Part shown: one piece after another, positions 14,628 to 22,102 of the stretch
Layout of the letters: the number at the start of each line of letters is the position of its first letter
How positions within the stretch are numbered: the stretch's first letter is position 1
Origin: a virus
DNA length: 22,102 nucleotides
Virus record (IMG/VR): IMGVR_UViG_3300007344_000290
Coordinates: 1-22,102 of that record
Strand: one strand, 5' to 3'
Notes under the pieces: generated by a model
Seen by the model: only the letters and a program-made list of their open reading frames with translations
Told to the model about the DNA's origin: nothing
The model's database searches: none
Program-made: the position numbers and the translations under genes

Positions 14628-17594
14628 ATGTCAGATATAAATAAAGAAATACGTTCGCAAGCCCTCAACGCAGAGGCGCGCCGTGCTGACCGCGAGAAAC
14701 ATTTTGATTTAGTGTTTAAAGCGCATCAGAACAAAACTGAAAATTTTGTAGATGAGCAACTGGTCATAGATCCTGATTGGGTCCACTCTAGTAAGGTGTT
14801 GTTTGAGTGGAATGAGGGTAGGCCGTTTGAGGGTGATGATAGGTTAGCAGCGGAATACGGTTACAACGAGCTGGCAAGGTTTAATAACAAATATTTCAAC
14901 TCTTCTGAACCCTGGTCTGAAACTGACTCTCGTGAACTGCTAGATCATATGATGCGTTTAAAAAACGCCGGTGATCATCAAAAGGTCGCATTTTCTTATT
15001 TGCATGAAGTCTTTGACCAGAAAGACCCGGCTGTTTCTGGATTCCACAATATTTCAAAGCAGGTCGCTGCCAGCCCATCGGATATTTTGACGTCAGCAAG
15101 TTTGGTTGACCGATACAGCGGCAGGCAGTCTGCAAAGAACAGCGCCAAATATGTATCTCGGCGTCTTGCTAGAGATGTCATGGCAACCCGCATGGGTGAA
15201 TTCTTACCGCAAGACGAGATACTTTTTGATGAATCAGATGCAGCGTTGCTTGACGACATTGAAACGCTTTATCCAACCGGCGGGGAAAGACAGCTTTCCG
15301 GCAATTGGCGCGAGGACTTTGGATTCCTTGGTAGTGCAGCGTCTGTCGCTCTTGGTTTAGCTAAGGGTATCTACGAAGGTGTGCCGGCTGGTATTCAAGG
15401 AATATTGGACTTAGGCGCCGACCTAGATTCTAAGATGCCTCTAGGAAAAGTTGTGTGGGGCCGTGGAAATGGGATTGAGTGGGTATCTCCTGACGACCCG
15501 AATTATCAAAACGCTCCGTCAATCACAATTGCTGGGGCTGATGCATTCACCGCCGATGAGGTTGATCCAAACATCCCTAACGGAGAAATCATCGCTAAAG
15601 AACTGGCAAAAGGTTTAACGCAATTTATAACAGTGTTTAGCCTCGGGGGTGGCCTCGCTGGACAAATGGCACGAGGTCTGGCTGCTGGGGCGCTTGCCGA
15701 TGCGACATTCGACCCTCAAGCCGGGAATCTTTCTACCGTTTTAAAAGAATTCGGTGTTGAGAATGAACTGGTTAATTTCCTAGACAGTCAGGTTGGAGAG
15801 GACGCAACTCCTGAAGAAAGGCTTGTAGCCCGAACTAAGCAGGCTTTCGAGGGCTTAGGACTTAGCGCCTTAATTGAACCATTCATCATAGCTGTAAAAA
15901 GAGCAAAAGATATGGGCGCTGGGCCAGCAGTGAAGTCAATGCTGCAAGATGCCGGCGATGCTTGGATGTCTTTGGTTCCTGCCCCTGGTCAGCTAAACAT
16001 GGGTATTGGTACTACTGGCGGCGCGACCGGGAAACGTGTCGGCACTACTGGTCAGTATGTCGGCGCACCGGCCGGGATAACTACTCCACAAAGCCTTGCA
16101 GGTCTAACGCGCAGAGTTACAGAGTTAGTAAAAGAAGGTGAGGCGGGTCGTTATTGGTACGAGCGCAGCGGTGAATCAATCATGCGCGCTGTAAATAACG
16201 ATCCGGTTGAAGCTGAAAAGATTGCTCAATTGATTGGAATATTTAGCTCTAATACGCCGGTTGAAAACAATATGCAGTTTGCGCTGCAAGCATATTTTCA
16301 ACACAAGGCGGGAATGCCAATTCGGTCTGGGATGTTCCCAACAGCGATGAGTAAAAAAGCTGAAGCTGTTCTTAATGGCACGCCTTGGGAAGGAAGAAAA
16401 ACAAATAACTTTTATAACAATCTTATGAGAGTTATTGATCCGTCCCGTGACCAGGGCGTAACCGTCGATGTATGGATGATGCGTGCGTTTGGGTATGACA
16501 AAGATTCACCCACAGAGGCACAGTACGATTTTGTCGAGAAAAAGGTTAATGAAATCACTGCTCGGTTTAATGAGAACCTAGCGCCCGGCGATCAACCTTG
16601 GGAGCCTCAACAAACGCAAGCAGCCATTTGGGTGGCAGCTAAGGCTAAAGAGCCTGTTAAGGGCAAGCCAGAAGGCATCGGTATAGAAGCGGCCAAGTTT
16701 GATTACGCAGATGCAATGGATGCAATGCGTCTCCAAGTTAGCTGGGAGAGCATACCTGGGAGAACGGCGACCCATCTGCCAGAGATGTTTGACGCTCCGT
16801 ATGCGCAGCAGGTTGAATACCATGTAGCAATCTCTAAAGCATTCCTTGACGATGATGGCGCCGACATTGTCGCCAAGCGTCTTGGAATACTCTCCCCTGG
16901 AGATTTTGAGGCACCAGGCTATTTTGAAGGTAAGGTCAGTCCTGGATCTCAAACCGAGGTTATAGCGCCGCGTCAGTATAAGGGGCCAACCTATGGAAAA
17001 ATTGATGCCTCTATAGAAGATTTGATTAATCGATACGCCGCTGTTCGCGGGGTATTAATGAAGCAGGACGGAGTCGCCTGGCATCGGCCGTTCTGGAAGT
17101 CCACCAAGAAAGACCAAGACGGCGCCGAAATCAACATTGGCAGACCATTTACTGAAGAAGAGGTTGCCGAGCTGGCGCAACGTGTTGCCGAAAAAGTGGG
17201 GCATACCGAGTTCAACCCAATAAGCACCAGAGGCGGGGTCAGATTGATAAATTTTGAGTATATGCAGCCTGGTCAAAATCCCGACGGTTTGGGTAATCTT
17301 GATTTTCAAAAAGTGGTAATGGAAGTGATGACTGAGGTAGAATGGGAAGTCGAGTTTGTTATAGACCGATTTGCTACTCAGTCAAATTATTTAGCTAACA
17401 ACTGGTCAGAGGCACCTAATGGCGAAGGGTATATCCAGAACAGCTCCAAAGGACAGTCCGATATTCTCGGGCAACTTCGTAATATCATCTCGGAACTCCA
17501 ACCGAGGATCGACGATGTCGACAGAGACTTCGCCGAGCGATATGGCTGGACAATCAATGACGCAATCAACACCGACTTCGGGAGCGTCGAATAA
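14628..17594 (+). CDS. Large ejection-type protein with a DNA glycosylase-like domain
   Basis: I choose ATG 14628 (MSDINKEIRS), 988 residues; a GTG at 14604 in the same frame would overlap the previous gene. The N-terminal half is helical and charged, with two hydrophobic Ala/Gly-rich stretches at about residues 231-258 and 328-355 that could contact membrane. Residues about 505-690 contain WYERSGESIMRAV, AQLIGIFSSNTPVENN, KAEAVLNG...GRKTNNFYNNL and VTVDVWMMRAFGY. The order 'A-x-I-L-x-G...G-x-K-T-x-x-F-x-x-N-L...V-T-x-D-x-W' resembles phage domains of a helix-hairpin-helix glycosylase-like fold. No lytic transglycosylase motif is obvious. Its stop overlaps the next ATG. Being in the ejection cluster, it is probably delivered with the DNA. 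Confidence 0.72.
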   Translation: MSDINKEIRSQALNAEARRADREKHFDLVFKAHQNKTENFVDEQLVIDPDWVHSSKVLFEWNEGRPFEGDDRLAAEYGYNELARFNNKYFNSSEPWSETDSRELLDHMMRLKNAGDHQKVAFSYLHEVFDQKDPAVSGFHNISKQVAASPSDILTSASLVDRYSGRQSAKNSAKYVSRRLARDVMATRMGEFLPQDEILFDESDAALLDDIETLYPTGGERQLSGNWREDFGFLGSAASVALGLAKGIYEGVPAGIQGILDLGADLDSKMPLGKVVWGRGNGIEWVSPDDPNYQNAPSITIAGADAFTADEVDPNIPNGEIIAKELAKGLTQFITVFSLGGGLAGQMARGLAAGALADATFDPQAGNLSTVLKEFGVENELVNFLDSQVGEDATPEERLVARTKQAFEGLGLSALIEPFIIAVKRAKDMGAGPAVKSMLQDAGDAWMSLVPAPGQLNMGIGTTGGATGKRVGTTGQYVGAPAGITTPQSLAGLTRRVTELVKEGEAGRYWYERSGESIMRAVNNDPVEAEKIAQLIGIFSSNTPVENNMQFALQAYFQHKAGMPIRSGMFPTAMSKKAEAVLNGTPWEGRKTNNFYNNLMRVIDPSRDQGVTVDVWMMRAFGYDKDSPTEAQYDFVEKKVNEITARFNENLAPGDQPWEPQQTQAAIWVAAKAKEPVKGKPEGIGIEAAKFDYADAMDAMRLQVSWESIPGRTATHLPEMFDAPYAQQVEYHVAISKAFLDDDGADIVAKRLGILSPGDFEAPGYFEGKVSPGSQTEVIAPRQYKGPTYGKIDASIEDLINRYAAVRGVLMKQDGVAWHRPFWKSTKKDQDGAEINIGRPFTEEEVAELAQRVAEKVGHTEFNPISTRGGVRLINFEYMQPGQNPDGLGNLDFQKVVMEVMTEVEWEVEFVIDRFATQSNYLANNWSEAPNGEGYIQNSSKGQSDILGQLRNIISELQPRIDDVDRDFAERYGWTINDAINTDFGSVE

Positions 17595-20581
17595 TGGCAA
17601 TTCAAAGCCCACTGGATCTAAATCAGACTGATCAGATCCCCGCTCCAGATGACCCACTAGCGGTCACGCAACCAACCCAAGAAGCCCCGGTCGATGCCGG
17701 GGCTTCTGCTTTTCAGGCGCCAGAAATTTCACAGCCGCCTGCTTCTCCTTTTATAGAAGAAGACAAATACCTTATGGCAATGGGTCCAGGTCTTGCGCGT
17801 GCTTTAAGAAGCTTCAAGATGAAGCGACAGGCCGTACCGGAAGAGCCGTCGATTCGGATTATTGAGAAAGCCTTAAAACCAAATATTGATATTAACAATA
17901 CGCCGTGGATTGAAGATCCCCGATTGTTGAGCGAGCAAGAGGCTGGTGAACTGGCAAAGCGAAGAGCGCAAGAGCTAATCGATTCCGACCTTTCGGATTT
18001 CGACACCACGCAAACGCATCAGCTCAACATGAGGGCGATAAACACAGAAGAGCAGGTAAAAGCTGTTCAGGCGCAGCTGTCCGAGGCGTACCAAAAAGAA
18101 ATTGATGCCGCACGCGGCGGCGTTGTTGAAGATGACGTACTGAGATCGTTTGCTAAGGATTTGGAAACAGATCCAGAGTTTATTGCTAAGTTCTTTTCTA
18201 AAGGCATGGTTAAAGGCGCGAGTGTTTCAGCACAAGCCTTGGCCTCTAAAAGAATCATGGAAGCTTCTGCGACTCGACTTAAGCAGTTAGCGGCACAGAT
18301 CGTCGACGGTAGTGATTCAACCCAGGTCAAAGCTGAACTCTTGTATCAATGGGACTTCCATCGCCAGTGGACCGCGCAGTTCATGGGACTGCGAGCGGAG
18401 CTTGGTCGAGGTATGCGCGCGTTGCGTGGCGATGTGAGCGCATTAAATGTCGTGAGTCCGACCCAGGCTCAAAAAGATCGTATGCAGGAGTTAGTGAAAA
18501 CTTGGGGCAACGCTGTTGATGTGAACCAACTTGCAGATCAAATACACAGCAGTAAAACGCTGCTTGGTGTTAATAAGATTGTTAAGGCTTCTGAATCAAA
18601 AATGAGTCGCTGGGGCGGGGCTATATCAGAAGCATTTATTGGCTCTTTACTATTTGGCATCAAAACAGCGATTGCCAATACCGTTGGGGGAGTACTAATG
18701 ACCACTAAAGGGCCGTTCGAAGTAGCCCTGGCAGCACGGCACGGTAGAAACCTCCCAAGTGAAGCGGACCGCGTTTTTATCGGAGAAGCGCAAGCAATGT
18801 TGTTTGGGATGTTTAGTTCCTTTACGGATGCGCTTGGAGCGGGTTGGCATACGTTAAAAACTGGCGAGCAGTACGGTGGCGTCGGAAAATTTGAAATGAG
18901 CCAAGGCAGGGCGCTTACTGCCGAAGCGCTTAACGTAAGCGGATTAACCGGCGATGTAGTTAACGTGATAGGTAGTATCGCGCGCATTCCAATGGAACGA
19001 GTTCTCGGTCCTATGGATGCGTTTATTAAACGCTTAAACGAAGGCGGTGCTTACAACCAGTTAGCTTTTCGCGAGGCTATGAAAGCTCAAATGCTTGAAG
19101 GCCTTACTGACGAAGAAACTTTAAAGCGTCTTAACAGCATACTCGATGATCCAGAAGCATTTCGACCAGGAATGTTAGATGAAGTCGTTGATTACGGTTT
19201 GTACACCACTTTTCAACGACCTCTTGGTCCTGACGGTCGAAAGATTCAGGACGTTGTAAATAGCTGGGCGTTGCTGAAGATCATTGCGCCTTTTGTGCGG
19301 ACACCGGTAAACATTCTTAAGGTCGCCTTTGCCGAAGGTACGCCATTAGCAATGTTTCAAAAAGACTTCCGTTATCGAACCATGCCAGACCCTAATACTG
19401 GCGCGCCGGCAAATATTGCGAAAGCTCAGATGGCTAGGGCAAGAATGGAAGTAGGGACTGCTATCGCCAGCTTGTTTGGAATGTATGTGGTTGCTGGGAA
19501 AATTACTGGCAGTGGGCCTAGAGATCCTGAAGCAAGAAAGCTTTTGCAGGATACCGGTTGGCGTCCTCGTTCGTTTGTTGTGACTAACGATGACGGCTCA
19601 AAAAAATACATTCCTTACGATCGTTATGAGCCGTTCTCCTTAACGCTTGGATTGATTGCTGATGCTTTTGAAGTGTTTCAAATGCATCAATATGATGATC
19701 TCGATGCAAGCACAGAGGATCGAATGCATAAGCTTGCGACAGCTATTGCTGTCTCTGTGGCTGAAAACACCGTTAACAAGACTTATATGCGAGGCGTCTT
19801 CGATGCGGTGAAGGCAGCTAATGATCCAGAGGCGTACATGGTCGATTGGGCGACAGGGGTAGCGCAAGCACTTGTTCCGGCCCAAGGGTTACGTCGAGAT
19901 CTGCGAAAGGTTGATGATCCTTACCGCCGACAGGCCGAAGGTTTTCTAGAGGATTTAAAAAATAACACGCCGTTTTACTCAACCGAATTACCGCCACAGA
20001 TTGATATGTTTGGCAATCCAAAAAAGTATGAGAACCCGCTGAACCCCTATGCGTTCATGGATGTCCCGACGGACTACGTTGATGAAGAGCTGCGACGTAT
20101 CTTAAGTAAAACAAACAAGGCAGCTGTTAAGTACCCAGAGAAAAAACTTTACGGTTCAATTGATTTAACTTCGCAGCAGTACTACGAGTACTTATTGACG
20201 TCTCGCAAGCTCTTAAAAATGAATGCTGCGTCGACTATGTTTGCACCTGGTGACGTTGCTGAGGGGCAGACCTATTCATTTAAAGAATTTCTTTCTGAAG
20301 TTTTGATGAAGTCTGATGGATACCTAAACGCCACTGATTTTGAACGGTTTAATCAAATACGCACCATTCAAAAACAGTTTGATGAAGCTGCACAAGAAAT
20401 ACTTATCAGCCAACACCCAGATCTAAAAGAGGCTAGGGACAAGTTTAGGGTTATTAACCCAATGATAAGACGTGGCGGTGCTGCTGGAGTAGAAGAGGCC
20501 AAACGTCAGATACAGGCCGGAAGGCTGCAACCAGGTGCGTTAACTAAAGAAGCGATCAACTCGGTAAATTTTGGAAACTAA
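17594..20581 (+). CDS. Large internal virion / ejection protein, gp16-like (probable)
   Basis: A 995-residue protein starting in the stop of the previous gene (TAATG). The N-terminal 60 residues are Pro/Gln-rich and disordered-looking; then come long helical regions with acidic and basic runs (SEAYQKEIDAARGG, TRLKQLAAQIV). Hydrophobic segments occur at about 340-370 (FIGSLLFGIKTAIANTVGG) and 619-640 (GTAIASLFGMYVVAG). The middle region LGPMDAFIKRLNEGGAYNQL and APFVRTPVNILKVAF recall the large internal proteins of podoviruses that form the periplasm-spanning channel. No transglycosylase ES motif was found. It is the last internal gene before the tail fibre. Assignment is by position, size and composition. 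Confidence 0.72.
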   Translation: MAIQSPLDLNQTDQIPAPDDPLAVTQPTQEAPVDAGASAFQAPEISQPPASPFIEEDKYLMAMGPGLARALRSFKMKRQAVPEEPSIRIIEKALKPNIDINNTPWIEDPRLLSEQEAGELAKRRAQELIDSDLSDFDTTQTHQLNMRAINTEEQVKAVQAQLSEAYQKEIDAARGGVVEDDVLRSFAKDLETDPEFIAKFFSKGMVKGASVSAQALASKRIMEASATRLKQLAAQIVDGSDSTQVKAELLYQWDFHRQWTAQFMGLRAELGRGMRALRGDVSALNVVSPTQAQKDRMQELVKTWGNAVDVNQLADQIHSSKTLLGVNKIVKASESKMSRWGGAISEAFIGSLLFGIKTAIANTVGGVLMTTKGPFEVALAARHGRNLPSEADRVFIGEAQAMLFGMFSSFTDALGAGWHTLKTGEQYGGVGKFEMSQGRALTAEALNVSGLTGDVVNVIGSIARIPMERVLGPMDAFIKRLNEGGAYNQLAFREAMKAQMLEGLTDEETLKRLNSILDDPEAFRPGMLDEVVDYGLYTTFQRPLGPDGRKIQDVVNSWALLKIIAPFVRTPVNILKVAFAEGTPLAMFQKDFRYRTMPDPNTGAPANIAKAQMARARMEVGTAIASLFGMYVVAGKITGSGPRDPEARKLLQDTGWRPRSFVVTNDDGSKKYIPYDRYEPFSLTLGLIADAFEVFQMHQYDDLDASTEDRMHKLATAIAVSVAENTVNKTYMRGVFDAVKAANDPEAYMVDWATGVAQALVPAQGLRRDLRKVDDPYRRQAEGFLEDLKNNTPFYSTELPPQIDMFGNPKKYENPLNPYAFMDVPTDYVDEELRRILSKTNKAAVKYPEKKLYGSIDLTSQQYYEYLLTSRKLLKMNAASTMFAPGDVAEGQTYSFKEFLSEVLMKSDGYLNATDFERFNQIRTIQKQFDEAAQEILISQHPDLKEARDKFRVINPMIRRGGAAGVEEAKRQIQAGRLQPGALTKEAINSVNFGN

Positions 20582-20584
20582 AAA

Positions 20585-22102
20585 ATGACAGTAGCAACGA
20601 CAACAAGCAAGGTCAGTTATACCGGAGACGGTACTAATGACACGTTCGCGTACACCTTCAAGATTTACGCTGATGCAGATCTTGTGGTGTACGTTGGCGG
20701 TGTTTTAAAAACTCTTACCACTCACTACACGGTAACAAATGCCGGCGTCGCATCTGGCGGTAACGTAGTTTTCACGACCGGCAACATTCCTGCCGCAAGC
20801 GAGAAAGTCGTTATAGCGCGCAGCCTGGCGCGTACCCAATCAAACGATTGGAACGATTACGACCGGTTCCCGGCTGAGACGCTGGAAGATAGCGTCGACC
20901 GTCTCACGTTCATCTCTCAGGAGCAGGACGAAGAGGCGGCGCGGTCGATCAAGTTTGCTTTGACGGTGACGGATGTTGGTAACGTCGAGGTAACCGGTAC
21001 CGCAGCTGAACGAGCCAACAAGGTGTTTGGCTTCGACAACGCCGGCAACCTAATCACAACGGTTGAGATCGGAAACTACGAAGGCAACTGGGCGACCGGC
21101 AGGGCATACGTCGCGCGGGACATTGTCAAAGACACCTCGAACAACAACATCTATATATGTATAACGTCGCACACCTCCAGCGGTGCGCAGCCGCTCTCAA
21201 CCAACGCTGACTCAGCTAAGTGGGCGCTTTTGGTTGATGCGGCGTCTGCTACGTCGGACGCAGCCGCAGCTGCTGCCTCGGCCGCTGCAGCTGCCACCAG
21301 CGAAAGCAACGCGGCCACAAGCGAGACCAATGCTGGAACCAGCGCAACAGCTGCAGCCGCTTCAGCGACAGCTGCCGCGACTTCTGAAACCAACGCTGGC
21401 ACGTCAGAAACAAACGCAGCTACAAGCGCGACTGCTGCGGCAAGCAGTGCCAGTGCGGCTGCGACAAGCGAGACAAACGCTGCGACCAGTGCCAGCAATG
21501 CTTCTACGAGCGAAACAAACGCGGCAGCGTCTCAGGCTGCAGCTGCGACTAGCGCAACCAACGCAGCAACGTCTGAAACAAACGCAGGGACGTCAGCGAC
21601 CAGTGCATCGACCAGCGCCACGAACGCAGCGACCTCCGAGTCCAACGCTTCAACGTCAGCCACTAACGCAGCCTCAAGCGCGGCAGCATCGGCGTCATCA
21701 GCAACGGCAGCACAGGCTGCACAGGCAGCAGCGGAAGCCGCAGCCGATAACTTCGATGACACCTACCTGGGCGCCAAAGCATCCGATCCCACCGTGGACA
21801 ACGACGGTGATGCGCTCACTGCAGGCGACCTTTATTTTTCGACAACGACCAACCGAATGCGCGTATACGACGGCAGCAGTTGGTCCGACGTTGCCGTTGA
21901 TGCGTCAACGATCGTCAGCAAGACCTCAACCACGGGTTCTGCGGAGCTGCCCACTGGCACAACGGCGCAGCGCGATGGTTCACCGTCCGCAGGCTATATG
22001 CGCTTCAACACCACCGACGGATCGTTCGAGGGTTACAACGGAACGGCGTGGGGTGCGATTGGCGGTGGCGCTACCGGCGGCAATGGCGAGGAAGCGTTCA
22101 TC
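20585..22102 (+). CDS. Tail fibre protein, N-terminal part (runs off window)
   Basis: The frame is open from ATG 20585 to the last base (506 codons). Residues 1-150 match the T7 gp17-type fibre N-terminal domain that attaches to the tail (SYTGDGTNDTFAYTFKIY near the start, then RLTFISQEQDEEAARSIKF). Around residues 165-218 a segment with GNWATGRAYVARDIV and IYICITSHTS resembles small CBM5/12-like carbohydrate-binding modules. Then follow about 23 heptads of Ala/Ser/Thr/Asn repeats (see separate entry), and from about residue 388 a region with GDLYFSTTTNRMRVYDGSSW and a second similar unit YMRFNTTDGSFEGYNG, typical of fibre shaft modules. The receptor-binding C-terminus is outside the window. 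No strong ribosome-binding site precedes the ATG. Confidence 0.9.
   Translation, partial: MTVATTTSKVSYTGDGTNDTFAYTFKIYADADLVVYVGGVLKTLTTHYTVTNAGVASGGNVVFTTGNIPAASEKVVIARSLARTQSNDWNDYDRFPAETLEDSVDRLTFISQEQDEEAARSIKFALTVTDVGNVEVTGTAAERANKVFGFDNAGNLITTVEIGNYEGNWATGRAYVARDIVKDTSNNNIYICITSHTSSGAQPLSTNADSAKWALLVDAASATSDAAAAAASAAAAATSESNAATSETNAGTSATAAAASATAAATSETNAGTSETNAATSATAAASSASAAATSETNAATSASNASTSETNAAASQAAAATSATNAATSETNAGTSATSASTSATNAATSESNASTSATNAASSAAASASSATAAQAAQAAAEAAADNFDDTYLGAKASDPTVDNDGDALTAGDLYFSTTTNRMRVYDGSSWSDVAVDASTIVSKTSTTGSAELPTGTTAQRDGSPSAGYMRFNTTDGSFEGYNGTAWGAIGGGATGGNGEEAFI
21242..21748 (+). repeat. 21-base repeats coding for a heptad array in the fibre
   Basis: About 23 consecutive seven-residue units of the form A-T-S-E-T-N-A with substitutions (ATSETNA, GTSATAA, STSETNA, ATSESNA). 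At DNA level these are degenerate 21-base units. Such Ala/Ser/Thr/Asn heptads are the known phage tail fibre repeat, thought to form a trimeric coiled-coil shaft. Copy number often varies between related phages through slippage or recombination. Confidence 0.9.

Noticed and set aside
21151-21762. Minus-strand open frames rich in Ala/Val opposite the fibre repeats
   Set aside because: These are low-complexity shadows of the repetitive tail fibre coding sequence.
1-22102. CRISPR arrays, tRNA or rRNA genes, insertion sequences, integrase or attachment sites
   Set aside because: I looked for spaced repeats, cloverleaf-like segments, transposase motifs and integrase motifs and saw none that could be supported in this window.

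Overview
The window is the structural half of a tailed phage, or of a prophage of the same kind. Its virion genes follow the podovirus (T7-like) order: terminase, portal, scaffold, major capsid, tail tube A, tail nozzle, internal/ejection proteins, then a tail fibre with a T7 gp17-type N-terminus. All genes I accept lie on the + strand, are tightly packed and often overlap by 1-4 bases. The GC content is moderate and Shine-Dalgarno sites are visible at several starts, which suits a proteobacterial host. Genus cannot be read from this sequence.

Layout. Positions 1-1016 hold the 3' part of a RecA-like/RepA-type ATPase. Positions 1017-1158 carry an array of TTACTCCC repeats plus a long palindrome, which resembles an iteron-type origin or operator. 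Three small overlapping genes follow (1159-2366): a cysteine-rich protein, a PD-(D/E)XK nuclease-like protein, and an unknown protein that may be a late regulator. A strong terminator at 2415-2440 separates this early/middle block from the late block. The late block starts with the terminase small subunit (2511-2957). An odd 214-base G/C-tract gap follows, then terminase large subunit, a low-complexity protein, portal, a Bbp19-like small protein, scaffold, capsid, an HNH-like protein, tail tube A, nozzle, a gp14-like protein, three large ejection-type proteins (598, 988 and 995 aa) and the tail fibre, which runs off the end of the window.

The standout feature is in the major capsid gene. The reading frame stops at 8873-8875, but the missing C-terminus resumes in another frame at 9113. 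The 247 bases between (8866-9112) have the conserved core of a td-like group I intron: P1 with a G-U pair at the 5' splice site, a P10 pairing, P2, P4-P5, P7, and P9 with GNRA loops. Removing exactly those bases gives one continuous 285-residue capsid protein. The intron has no ORF. A small HNH-like gene lies just downstream of exon 2, behind a strong terminator and without a clear ribosome-binding site.

Other points to check are a structured, terminator-linked leader between scaffold and capsid; a domain in the 988-aa ejection protein that resembles helix-hairpin-helix DNA glycosylases; the repeat array behind the ATPase gene; and a 23-heptad Ala/Ser/Thr repeat in the tail fibre.
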